A stretch of 64,000 bases of DNA, taken from contig JAEZMT010000066.1 in the NCBI GenBank assembly GCA_023442085.1, forward strand, positions 1 to 64,000. Direction: 5' to 3'. Both the position numbers and the translations under genes were made by a program. The notes beneath the pieces are model-generated. The model saw nothing but the letters and a program-made list of their open reading frames with translations. It was not told where the DNA came from and did not search any database. Positions 34,131 through 42,550 of this stretch are shown piece by piece. The DNA is from Pseudomonadota bacterium (lineage in GTDB: Bacteria; Pseudomonadota; Alphaproteobacteria; Rhizobiales; Xanthobacteraceae). The first letter of the stretch is position 1, and each line of letters opens with the position of its first letter.

Positions 34131-34170
34131 GGACCGCCCGCCTCACCGGCGCGGCGGTCCTTTCATTTTG
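34131..34170 (+). terminator. Terminator-like hairpin after sdhB
   Basis: ggaccgcc (34131-34138) pairs with ggcggtcc (34153-34160), followed by tttcatttt. It sits 25 bases past the sdhB stop. Confidence 0.65.
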
Positions 34171-34394
34171 GGCTCTTGCGCCGGAAGCTTTTTGCGCCAG
34201 GCGCGGCTTCACGGCGGCCGGACGAAGAGCCCGCCTCCCGTGAATTCCCCCACCGAAACGCCGCCGCTCAGCTGCTCGTTGGACGAGCGCGAGCTGCGCC
34301 ATCGCGCGCTTCTCAAAATGGTAAAATATGTGTTAACGTTAATATTATACGTGACATTTTGGCGCTGGACCGCGCCAAATTCGGAGGCATCGCC

Positions 34395-34649
34395 ATGTGG
34401 ATCGTTCGTGCCGTTCTTCCGGCCCTTTTCGCCTTCGCATTCCTGTTCGCGGTGGTCACCCACCCCTCGGAAATGTTCGTCGCGCTGGGCAGCCTTGTGC
34501 TGACGCTGAGCACCGCGAGCAGCATCATCTTCTTCGCCTTCGTCATCATGGCGGCGGTCTTCGGCTTCGAGCGGAAGTCGGGCCGTCATCTGGCCCCGGC
34601 GGCCCCGGTCCATGTCCACCGCTCGCTGCGCAGCGAGGTCAATCTCTGA
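34395..34649 (+). CDS. Small two-helix membrane protein, unknown
   Basis: The 84-residue protein starts MWIVRAVLPALFAFAFLFAV and has a second hydrophobic stretch around LVLTLSTASSIIFFAFVIMA, with a basic polar tail. GGAGG lies 7 bases before the ATG. Upstream is an unusually A/T-rich segment (34315-34380) with the palindrome ttaacgttaa (34333-34342), probably its promoter. I do not recognise the family. It is convergent with a small secreted protein gene. Confidence 0.6.
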   Translation: MWIVRAVLPALFAFAFLFAVVTHPSEMFVALGSLVLTLSTASSIIFFAFVIMAAVFGFERKSGRHLAPAAPVHVHRSLRSEVNL

Positions 34650-34698
34650 GGCTTCGGCGCCCGGCGTCAATCGAAGGCAGGTCCTCTTGCCGCCCGGC

Positions 34699-35142
34699 TC
34701 ACTTGCGGCAGGTGACCGACGGCCAGGGGCTCTTGTGAAAGAACGGTTTGAGCTCGATCAGATTGATGCCCTGCCACAGGGCGCTGGTCGGCTGGGGGCA
34801 TAGCTGGAGCATGGCGGAGGTGGGATTGCCCCGCCAATTCTCCGGAATGTTGACCACGACAGTGAAGGCGCCGGCATCGTAGACCGGGTCGCGCGCCCAC
34901 CATCCAGCCGGCAGGCGCTGGCGCAGATAGTTGCGCAGCGACAGGAACGGATCGAACGGATAGGGGTCCACGTCCGGGTTGATGCGCGGTCGCGCCGGCA
35001 TGTCGCCGAAGCTCTGCATGGGCGCCTGCGCGCGCCCCTCCCCGACCGTCAGCGCGAAGATCAGCAGCCCTGCGAGAAGGCCCGTCAGGCCGCGTCCTGC
35101 GACGGACCTCTCCCTCCGCCTGCGTCCGGTTCGTCCCGTCAT
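34699..35142 (-). CDS. Small exported protein, unknown
   Basis: The 147-residue protein has an Arg-rich start, a signal segment (GLTGLLAGLLIFALTVGEGR, cleavage likely after RAQ), then a mature part of about 105 residues with RINPDVDPYPFDPFLSLRNY and FTVVVNIPENWRGNP; two cysteines (QLCPQP and VTCRK) could pair. ATG 35142 is chosen because GGGAGG lies just upstream. No family is recognised. It lies between sdh and the polysaccharide locus, divergent from the flippase gene. Confidence 0.6.
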   Translation of the reverse strand: MTGRTGRRRRERSVAGRGLTGLLAGLLIFALTVGEGRAQAPMQSFGDMPARPRINPDVDPYPFDPFLSLRNYLRQRLPAGWWARDPVYDAGAFTVVVNIPENWRGNPTSAMLQLCPQPTSALWQGINLIELKPFFHKSPWPSVTCRK

Positions 35143-35443
35143 CGGCCGCCTCCCGTTCCGCGCCACCTGTGCCGCCCGCTCCCGCCCCAAAAAGCGGCAA
35201 GCCCTGCGCGACCTACCGCTTCCCTTGGGCACGCACGCGCACTAATGCTCCCTCATAGGGCCGGATGCTGCTTTGCGGAACCGGTCCGGCACCGGCAGGT
35301 TCACGATCTCGCCGGGGCTCAATGGCGGCGACGGGGGTTCGGGTGGCGAGAACGGACGAGAGGGGCGCGGGCCGCATGCTGGCGTACCCCGCGCAGGGAT
35401 CGCACCTCGGTCGCTCAGCGCACGGCACCGGATCGATCCGTCC

Positions 35444-36742
35444 ATGAGCGCCGCCCAATTGCGCTCCGTCATGGGGCTCATCAACACCTACGGCATCTAT
35501 CTCGCGGCCATGATGGCGCGCGGGCTCGAACTGGTTGGCAAGCTCGGCCTCTATGTGATCGGCGCGCGCGTCCTGGGCGTGCATGACTCCGGCTATTTCT
35601 TCCTCTGCCTCACCTGGGTCGGGGTTTTCGCCACCGTCTCGCGCGGCGGCTTCGAGCGGGCCGTGGTCCGCCACGTCGCTGGCGAACTCGCCATCGGCAA
35701 GGGGCGCGCCGCCCGGCATGCCCTGTTGACGGGCGGCATGGCCGTGCTGGTCATCGGGCTGGTCGTCTCCCTCATCACCGGCGCCTTGTCGGAGCCGATC
35801 GCCACCCGCCTCTTCCGCGACCCCGAGGCGGCCCGGCCCCTGTTCCTCGCCGCGTTCATCATCCTGCCCCAGGCCATGTGCTATTTCGTCGGCAATGCGC
35901 TGATGGGCCTGCACAAAAGCGCCTGGGGGCAGCTCGTGCAGAACGGGCTCTGGCCCTGCTTCACCCTCGGGGCGCTTCTCGCCGGCGTTCATTCCCTCGA
36001 AGGCATTCTGATTGCGCTGGCGGCGGCCAACGTCGCGGCCACGCTCATCGGCCTGGCGCTGGTCTGGCGGGATCGCCACCGCTTCGTGGACACCCCCTCC
36101 GACATGGACGGCACCGCCGAGCAACTGCCCGCCCTGTGGCGCACCGCCATGCCGCTCGCGGTGGTGGAGACGGTGCAGATCCTCCTCCCCTCCCTGCCGG
36201 TGCTGCTGCTCGCCACCTTCGGCCAGCCTGCGCAGGTGGGCGCCTTCAGCGTGGCGAGCCGCATCTCCATGCTGACCTGGGTCGTCAGCGCCTCGATCGG
36301 CAGCGTGGCGGCCCCCTCCTTCGCCGCCCGCCACCGGCAGGGACAATGGGACGCGCTGCGCCAGCTGAACCGCAAGGTGCGCCTTGCCATCGCGGTGTTC
36401 AGCGCGCCGCTGCTGGTGGGGATGTTCTTCTTCCCCGCGATGATCCTGCATCTGGTGGGGCCAGGCTTCGAGATCGCGGCGACCGCACTGGTCATCCTTG
36501 CGGTGGGCCAGTTGGTCTACGCCCTCCTCCCCTGTCAGGAGATCGTGCTGGCCATGGCCGGCCACGGCGGGTTGCTGCGCTGGCTCACGGTGGCGCAGAC
36601 GGTGGTCTGCCTCATCCTGTGCGTGCTGCTCATCCCGCCCTTCGGCATGGTCGGCGCGGCCATCGCCACGGCCGTGTTCGCCTCCCAGCTGGCCATCGGC
36701 TCGGCGCTGGCGGTTATGCGCACCATGCCCCGCGCCTTCTGA
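35444..36742 (+). CDS. Wzx-like polysaccharide flippase (MOP/MATE superfamily)
   Basis: The 432-residue protein has about 12 membrane helices, beginning NTYGIYLAAMMARGLELVGK and including a TFGQPAQVGAFSVASRIS block and LIPPFGMVGAAIATAVFASQ, as in lipid-linked oligosaccharide flippases. It should move undecaprenyl-diphosphate-linked repeat units across the inner membrane for assembly by the Wzy-like polymerase encoded 4 kb downstream. ATG 35444 is taken; the frame is open for another 57 codons upstream without membrane character. It is the first gene of the polysaccharide locus. Confidence 0.85.
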   Translation: MSAAQLRSVMGLINTYGIYLAAMMARGLELVGKLGLYVIGARVLGVHDSGYFFLCLTWVGVFATVSRGGFERAVVRHVAGELAIGKGRAARHALLTGGMAVLVIGLVVSLITGALSEPIATRLFRDPEAARPLFLAAFIILPQAMCYFVGNALMGLHKSAWGQLVQNGLWPCFTLGALLAGVHSLEGILIALAAANVAATLIGLALVWRDRHRFVDTPSDMDGTAEQLPALWRTAMPLAVVETVQILLPSLPVLLLATFGQPAQVGAFSVASRISMLTWVVSASIGSVAAPSFAARHRQGQWDALRQLNRKVRLAIAVFSAPLLVGMFFFPAMILHLVGPGFEIAATALVILAVGQLVYALLPCQEIVLAMAGHGGLLRWLTVAQTVVCLILCVLLIPPFGMVGAAIATAVFASQLAIGSALAVMRTMPRAF

Positions 36743-36869
36743 GACGCGAATTCGCGCGGGCGGTGCATCGCTTTTCGCAACAGGTGGTTAACGCTAAAGT
36801 AATGGCGCTCCGGCAGTCTCACGGCGAGATTTCGACCGTGCTGCCGCGCCTCAGCCGAGGTGCGAAGTG

Positions 36870-39035
36870 ATGACCAGAGAGCTGGCCGGCGCCGCGGAGC
36901 ATTCAGGGGGAAGCATGTTGATGCCGCACGCGGCGCAGCCGGACGCAACGGTTTCGTCCCCAGCCGTCGCGACCGGATCCCTCGGGTTCACGGTCCGCGA
37001 CTTCCTGATCGCCACCTTCTTCCATATCCGGATCGTCCTGCTCGCGGCCGCGCTTCCGTTCGCCATCGCCATCGGCGCCGCAGCGACGAGCCGCACCGAA
37101 TACACCGCCTCCAGCCTGCTCATGGTCATTGTGAGCCGCGAGGTCTCCAATTCCCAGAACGTGACCGATTCGGGCCCCTCCGTGCTGAGCATCGAGGGCC
37201 TCAAGCAGGTCGAATCGGAAGTGCAGATCATCGAGAGCGCAGACGTGGTGCGCGCCACCGTGGAGCAGGTGGGGGTGGACCGCCTGTTCCCGCCCGGCCG
37301 CTTCTCGGCCATCACCCGCATCTTCAGCTCCGACAAGGACGCCATGGACAAGGCGGTGGAGCGCTTCCAGGCGAGCCTGAGGGCCTCGGTCCTGGCGGAT
37401 TCCAACGTCATCCGCGTCAGCTTCACCAATCCCGACCGCGACGTGGCGGTGGAGGCGGCCGATGCGCTGGTGAAGAATTATCTGTCGGTCCGGCGCCGGC
37501 TGTTCGAGAACCCCACCGCCAAGATCCTCAACCTGGAGGTGGAGCGCTTCCGCCAGGATCTCAGCTCCGTCGATGCCCAGATCGAGAAGCTCAAGGCCAA
37601 GGTCGGGATCATCGAGTTCAGCCAGGATGCCATTCTTGCGTCCAACCAGGTGGATGGCATCCTCCAGCGCCGCCGCCAGGTGGCCGAGCGCGAGGTCGCC
37701 GTCACCGCCCAGCTCACCGAGGCGGAGAAGCAGCTCGCCGCCTTGCCGGACTCGGTCTTCGACTTCTCCGAGAAGACCGACGCCCTCCCTGGCGACGAGG
37801 ACAACAACACCCTCACCAAGCTCCTGCTCGAGCGTGACCGCGTGTCCTCCCAGTACGCGCCCGGAAGCCAGCTGCTGCGTGATCTCGACAGGCAGATCGC
37901 AACTATCCGCGCCCGCATCAAGAGCCGCTCGGAACGGCGCTACAACACCGATCGTGCGGTCCGCAATCCGCAGGTCAACTACATCCAGAACATGATCCTC
38001 AGCCTGCGGGTGGAGCAGGATTCGCTCTCCCGCCAGAAGGACGAGCTGGTGCAGCAGCAGCGGGTGGCCGAGGAGCGCCTCGCCGCCCTGCGTGCCGCAG
38101 AAACGCCCCTCATCGAGCTGAACCGCCGCCGCGATTCCCTCGGCGAGGGCTTCCGCGAATATCAGCGCCGCGCGGTGGCCGCCTCCATCGAGGAGGCCGC
38201 GGCCCAGTCGCGCCAGTCGTCGGTGCGGGTGGTGCAGGACGCGGGCTCCGCCGTCACCAAGCGCTCGCTGGCGCTGCCGCTGGTGGCGGCCGGCCTGTTC
38301 GCCGGCCTGCTGTTCGGCGGCGCCGCGGGCGCCATCGCCTCCACCCTGCGCACGTCCTTCATCATGCCGGGCGAGGCCGAGCGGGCGCTCGGGATGCCGG
38401 CCATCGCCGTGCTCGACGACACCGGGGAGCAGCCCGATTCACTCGCCACCGAGCGGGCCATCAGCAGTTGCGCCACCCTGCTCCTCGACACCCGGATCGA
38501 TGACCAGCCGCTCCGCGCCATCCACTTCCTGTCGCCCGAGGACGATGACGCCCTGCCGTGGTTCGCGCGCTCCCTCGCCGAGGAATTCGCGCGCCAGCGC
38601 CAGAAGCGCACCCTGTTCGTGGATCTGTGCTCGGCGACGCCCTATCCGCTCGTCGGGGCGGAGAGCGCGGTGCGCGGTGGCGTCGCGGTCGCCGCCACGC
38701 CGGTTCCGCTGCTGTGGGTGGCAGCGGAGGCCGATCGCTCGCCGCTCCTCGACCTGCGCCTGCCCATCGCCGAGGCCGAGATGATGATGGCCGAGCTGAA
38801 GCAGGCATTCGAGTGCATCGTCGTGTGCTCCAATCTGCCGCGCGCCTCCCTCGTCACCCAGCGCTTCTCCCAGCTTGTGGACGGCAATGTGATGGCCGTG
38901 CAGGCCGAGCGCACCCGCAAGCCGGCCGCGATCCACCTGCGTGATTCCGTGATCGAGAGCGGCGGGCTCTTGTTCGGCTTCATCTTCCTCGGTCGCCGCT
39001 ATTATCTTCCCAACTGGCTGTATAGGCGCGCCTAA
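36870..39035 (+). CDS. Polysaccharide co-polymerase (Wzc/ExoP/GumC-like) with degenerate kinase domain
   Basis: The 721-residue protein has a Wzz domain: membrane helix near residues 47-67, long periplasmic coiled coil (about 100-450, with VERFRQDLSSVDAQIEKLKA), and a second helix (LPLVAAGLFAGLLFGGAAGA). Beyond it is a domain shaped like a bacterial tyrosine kinase, but the Walker A loop (normally GEGKST) reads LSPEDDDALPWF and the Walker A' position reads TLFVDLCSA, so ATP binding is unlikely. There is no C-terminal Tyr cluster. It should control chain length and connect to the Wza-like protein encoded next. ATG 36870 directly follows an in-frame GTG. Confidence 0.85.
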   Translation: MTRELAGAAEHSGGSMLMPHAAQPDATVSSPAVATGSLGFTVRDFLIATFFHIRIVLLAAALPFAIAIGAAATSRTEYTASSLLMVIVSREVSNSQNVTDSGPSVLSIEGLKQVESEVQIIESADVVRATVEQVGVDRLFPPGRFSAITRIFSSDKDAMDKAVERFQASLRASVLADSNVIRVSFTNPDRDVAVEAADALVKNYLSVRRRLFENPTAKILNLEVERFRQDLSSVDAQIEKLKAKVGIIEFSQDAILASNQVDGILQRRRQVAEREVAVTAQLTEAEKQLAALPDSVFDFSEKTDALPGDEDNNTLTKLLLERDRVSSQYAPGSQLLRDLDRQIATIRARIKSRSERRYNTDRAVRNPQVNYIQNMILSLRVEQDSLSRQKDELVQQQRVAEERLAALRAAETPLIELNRRRDSLGEGFREYQRRAVAASIEEAAAQSRQSSVRVVQDAGSAVTKRSLALPLVAAGLFAGLLFGGAAGAIASTLRTSFIMPGEAERALGMPAIAVLDDTGEQPDSLATERAISSCATLLLDTRIDDQPLRAIHFLSPEDDDALPWFARSLAEEFARQRQKRTLFVDLCSATPYPLVGAESAVRGGVAVAATPVPLLWVAAEADRSPLLDLRLPIAEAEMMMAELKQAFECIVVCSNLPRASLVTQRFSQLVDGNVMAVQAERTRKPAAIHLRDSVIESGGLLFGFIFLGRRYYLPNWLYRRA

Positions 39036-39067
39036 TCTGCACCCTGAAGCTGCAAGACGATACGAGA

Positions 39068-39089
39068 AAGGGGCGCATCCGCGCCCCTT
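39068..39089 (+). terminator. Hairpin after the co-polymerase gene
   Basis: aaggggcgc (39068-39076) and gcgcccctt (39081-39089) form a perfect 9-base stem with loop atcc, 33 bases after the stop. The following T-run is short (atgcgttt), so termination may be partial. Confidence 0.5.
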
Positions 39090-39142
39090 ATGCGTTTGAG
39101 CGCCAAAGCTTTCTCTGCACCGCAGCACGCGCTGGCCCGCCA

Positions 39143-39275
39143 ATAAGCGAACGTTAACCATGGCCCTTTAGGGTGCCTTTACCACGTTCGACGGTTCTCG
39201 CCGCAGGCTCATCTGTTGACGGTTCGCCGATGGCAGCCGACACACGGTTTGTTTGCGCGTTAACTATTCGCTTAT
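39143..39275. promoter_or_regulatory. Inverted pair of ATAAGCGAA/GTTAAC elements upstream of the export gene
   Basis: ataagcgaa-c-gttaac (39143-39158) is mirrored by gttaac-ta-ttcgcttat (39259-39275), about 100 bases apart, immediately before the Wza-like gene. Both copies share the 9-base and 6-base blocks exactly. The arrangement suggests two sites for one dimeric regulator, with possible looping. ttaaccat within the left copy also resembles a CtrA half-site. Confidence 0.5.
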
Positions 39276-39296
39276 GATTCGTTCCGGGGGTTGTCG

Positions 39297-40166
39297 ATGG
39301 TCTTGCCAAAGTGCGACGGGAGAGACACCGCGCGCGGAACGGCACCGGAGATGACCGGCGCCGCGTCCCGCCGCCGTGCCGCCGCCTTCTGGCGCATCGG
39401 GCTCGTCCTCGCGAGCCTCGCCATTCTCAACGGTTGCGCCGCCATCGCGACGTCCCAGAGCACGGGCACGGAGCCCTTCACCACCGGACACGAACTGCGC
39501 TTCACCGAGGTGAATTCCGACCGCTTCAAGCCGTGGACGGACCAGGTGCCAAGCTATCGGCTCGGGCCGGGGGACAAGATCAAGGTCAAGTATTTCATCA
39601 CCCGCGAAATGGACGAGGATCTCACCGTCGGTCCCGATGGCTCCATCGCGCCGCGGGCCATCGGCCAGATCCGGGTGGAAGGCAGCAGCCTGTCCAGCGT
39701 GCAGGACTACATCCGCCGCGAGTCCCGCAAGGAACTCGTCGACCAGAAGGTGGTGGTCTCGCTGGAAGAGGCCGTCTCAGCCCGCGTCTATGTGGGCGGC
39801 ATGGTGGCCCATCCCGGCGCCTTCAAGCTCGCCGACATGGGCACCAGCGTGCTGCAGGGCATTCTCCAGGCCGGAGGCTTCACCGAGGAGGCGCGCACCG
39901 GACAGGTCGCCCTCATCCGCCGTGGCCCCAACAACGAGCCGATGCTGCGCCTCATCAACGTGCGCGACGTGATCCAGACCGGGTTCGACGCCAACGACGT
40001 GCCGCTGGTGACCGGCGACATCATCTACGTGCCGCGCTCCTCCATCGCCGAGGTCAATCTCTGGATCGACCAGTTCATCACCAAGGTGGTGCCGTTCCAG
40101 CGTCAGTTCAGCTATACGATCGGCTCCTACACCCAGACCGGCGGCGCGAGCTCGTTCCTGCAGTAG
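39297..40166 (+). CDS. Wza-like polysaccharide export outer-membrane lipoprotein
   Basis: The 289-residue protein has a lipoprotein signal ending LAILNGCAAI (lipidated Cys), then the polysaccharide export domain (SYRLGPGDKIKVKYFITREM, TVGPDGSIAPRAIGQIRVEG) and a SLBB-type domain (ARVYVGGMVAHPGAFKLADM). It is shorter than E. coli Wza and lacks an obvious C-terminal amphipathic barrel helix beyond LWIDQFITKVVPFQRQF. It should form the periplasmic/outer-membrane exit with the co-polymerase. ATG 39297 has GGGGG just upstream; a TTG two codons earlier is possible. Confidence 0.88.
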   Translation: MVLPKCDGRDTARGTAPEMTGAASRRRAAAFWRIGLVLASLAILNGCAAIATSQSTGTEPFTTGHELRFTEVNSDRFKPWTDQVPSYRLGPGDKIKVKYFITREMDEDLTVGPDGSIAPRAIGQIRVEGSSLSSVQDYIRRESRKELVDQKVVVSLEEAVSARVYVGGMVAHPGAFKLADMGTSVLQGILQAGGFTEEARTGQVALIRRGPNNEPMLRLINVRDVIQTGFDANDVPLVTGDIIYVPRSSIAEVNLWIDQFITKVVPFQRQFSYTIGSYTQTGGASSFLQ

Positions 40167-40239
40167 ACCTGCGCCGACGGGCTGCGGCCGCGCATCATCC
40201 GTGTCGCGAACCGAGCGGCACCCAAAAGGCTGGACCATC

Positions 40240-41049
40240 ATGTTCGCGGAGAGCGAGGCTGCCGGTTCCGTCCGGACACAGACCTTCCTGAAGGTGCCAT
40301 TCGACTGCCTGGACGTGGCCGGCGCGGCTAAGGCCATCGCCACCCGCCCGCCGGGAGCGCCGTTCGCCTACGTGGTGACATCCAACGCCTCCCATCTGGT
40401 GCGGCTCAACGAGCGTGGCGATGCGCGTTTCGCCGCCGCGCTCGAGGGCGCCGGCCTGCACACGCTCGATGGCTCGGCGCCGCACTGGCTCGCCCGCAAC
40501 GTCTTCGGCCTGGACATCCCGCTCTGCCCTGGCAGCGACCTGACCACCTACCTGTTCGAGCACGTCATCACGCCCGACGACGCGGTGACGGTGATCGGCG
40601 GCAATGACGAGATGAAGCGGCGCCTCATCGAGCGCTACGGCCTGCGCACCCTCCACATGCACGTGCCGCCCATGGGCTTCATCGACGATCCGCAGGCGGT
40701 GGAAGCGACCATCCGCTTCGTGGAGGAGCACCCGGCGCGCTATGTCTTCCTCGTGGTGGGCGCGCCGCGGTCGGAATATCTCGCCCACATGATCCGCGCG
40801 CGCGGCAAGGCGGTCGGCACCGGCCTGTGCGTCGGCAGCGCGCTGAACTTCCTCACCGGGCTGGTGCAGCGGGCGAGCCCCGCGTTCCGCAAGCTGGGCC
40901 TCGAGTGGCTCTACCGGCTCATCCAGAGCCCCGGCACGCATATCGAACGGGTGTTCGTGGATTCCCTGCCCATCTTCCGCGTGGCGGCGAAGGCGAAGCT
41001 CAATCCCGCCGCCTATGGCATGAAGCCGGCCCCGGCGGACCGCCCCTGA
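40240..41049 (+). CDS. WecG/TagA/CpsF-family glycosyltransferase
   Basis: The 269-residue enzyme has the family core: FAYVVTSNASHLVRLNERGD, LDGSAPHWLARN, VTVIGGNDEMKRRLIERYG, VFLVVGAPRSEYLAHMIRA, GTGLCVGSALNFLTG and RLGLEW-like KLGLEWLYRLIQSP. The family adds N-acetylmannosamine or its uronic acid as the second sugar on an undecaprenyl-linked acceptor. It is the only conventional glycosyltransferase in the locus. ATG 40240 is used; a GTG at 40201 would add 13 residues. Its TGA overlaps the next ATG by one base, so translation is coupled. Confidence 0.88.
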   Translation: MFAESEAAGSVRTQTFLKVPFDCLDVAGAAKAIATRPPGAPFAYVVTSNASHLVRLNERGDARFAAALEGAGLHTLDGSAPHWLARNVFGLDIPLCPGSDLTTYLFEHVITPDDAVTVIGGNDEMKRRLIERYGLRTLHMHVPPMGFIDDPQAVEATIRFVEEHPARYVFLVVGAPRSEYLAHMIRARGKAVGTGLCVGSALNFLTGLVQRASPAFRKLGLEWLYRLIQSPGTHIERVFVDSLPIFRVAAKAKLNPAAYGMKPAPADRP

Positions 41050-42533
41050 TGGCGGTCGAGGCGGCGGATATTCCCGGCCCGGGCGGCAGCGGGACGCAAG
41101 GCGGGAGACCTACCGCGCGCCCGCGGGTGGTCATGCCGCTGCGGCGGGATGTGGCCGCCTTCTCCGCTGCCGATGCCGGTCTCGACCACGACGCGGCGCT
41201 AATCTCCAAATTCGTGCTCGCCGGCACCCTGCCGCTGTTCGCCCAGGTCTTCTACTATCTGAACGAGTATCCGCCCCCCTACCTCCTGTCGAAAGCTTGG
41301 CCCTTCCTCACGCTTCCGCTTGCCTTCTATGCCGTGGCACGGCTCAGGCTGCCGGTGAGCGGCGCCTTCCTCACCGTGCTCGCCTACGCGCTCGGCTTCA
41401 CGCCGATGGTGTCGATGATCCAGCTCGGCAACGGCTTCCTCGATGCGCTGACCACCACGATCAAGGCGTGGCCCTTCACCTATTATTTCAGCCTGTCGGC
41501 CCTGCTCGCCCTGCTTGCCGTGAACCCCTCCAGCATCCGCAAGATCGTGCTGGCATTCGGCGCGGCCACCTTCATGCTCATGGTGCTGATCTATCTCGCG
41601 GCGCCGACCTCCTGGTATTCAAACAATCCTGCCGACAGCAAGCTGCTGCTCTACGATCTCGAGCGCGGCTATCGCGTCTACATGCCCATGTTCTTCGGCA
41701 TGATCCTGGTGTTCTTCCTCGCCCGCTCCTTCATCCTGCGGCGCAACGTGCTGTTCGCGCTCGGCGTGGCGGCCTCCTTCCTGCCCATGCTGCTCATCTT
41801 CAAGCAGCGCGCCGCCATCGCCGCCGCGTTGGTGGTGGTGGCCTTCGGCATGACGATGTCCCTGCCCCCGATGCTCCGGCGCCTCGTCATCGGCGCGGCG
41901 CTGGTGGGCGCGGCCGCGGGCACCGGCCTTGTCGCCTACAAGCTCGGCCTGTTCTCGGGCTCCCTCGACGGAGCGACCAACGCGCTCGGCGCCTCGCTCT
42001 CGGTGCGGCAGAATTCGTCGGCGCTGGCGTTCGGCTTTCTCGGCGACGATCCCATGCGCTGGACCTTCGGCGTCGGCGCCACCACCCGCTTCAGCACCAC
42101 CACGCTCAACGACATCTTCGGCAACGAGCAGTTCTTCATCGCCGACCTCGGCTGGATCGGCGTGATCTTCGAGTATGGGGTGATCGGCGCGGCGCTGCTC
42201 GCCGTGCTCTACGGCTGGTGCTTCGTCTATGTGTTCCGGCTGACGCGGGACCTCACCGACGCCTTCACCCTCGCCCTCGCCGACTATGTGCTTTACCTCA
42301 TCGTCAGCTCGGCAGTGTATTCGGTGGTTTTCACTCCCGGAGAACTCGGTGTGGTCATGGCGCTCATCGTGTATCTCGACCGCCAGCGGCGCGCCGCGCC
42401 CGTCGCGCCGGTGACGCCGCCGTCCGGCTTCAGCCGGGGAGCGGAGGCCCATTTTGTCTCGCGTCACGCCCTGCGCATCGGCGGGCGCGGTGCGCGTCAT
42501 GTCACGCTCGGGCGCACCCCGCGCACAGGTTGA
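41049..42533 (+). CDS. Wzy-like polysaccharide polymerase (O-antigen ligase/polymerase type)
   Basis: The 494-residue protein has about 10-12 membrane helices after a 60-residue polar N-terminus. A larger loop lies around ADSKLLLYDLERGYRVYMPM, with a second one containing FGVGATTRFSTTTLNDIFGN, the placement typical of Wzy and WaaL proteins. Sequence identity in this family is always low, so the call rests on topology and position between glycosyltransferase and acyltransferase genes. It would join repeat units on the periplasmic side. The stop and start codons of the preceding gene overlap (TGATG). Confidence 0.75.
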   Translation: MAVEAADIPGPGGSGTQGGRPTARPRVVMPLRRDVAAFSAADAGLDHDAALISKFVLAGTLPLFAQVFYYLNEYPPPYLLSKAWPFLTLPLAFYAVARLRLPVSGAFLTVLAYALGFTPMVSMIQLGNGFLDALTTTIKAWPFTYYFSLSALLALLAVNPSSIRKIVLAFGAATFMLMVLIYLAAPTSWYSNNPADSKLLLYDLERGYRVYMPMFFGMILVFFLARSFILRRNVLFALGVAASFLPMLLIFKQRAAIAAALVVVAFGMTMSLPPMLRRLVIGAALVGAAAGTGLVAYKLGLFSGSLDGATNALGASLSVRQNSSALAFGFLGDDPMRWTFGVGATTRFSTTTLNDIFGNEQFFIADLGWIGVIFEYGVIGAALLAVLYGWCFVYVFRLTRDLTDAFTLALADYVLYLIVSSAVYSVVFTPGELGVVMALIVYLDRQRRAAPVAPVTPPSGFSRGAEAHFVSRHALRIGGRGARHVTLGRTPRTG

Positions 42534-42550
42534 GCGGTCGGGAGGCCGGA

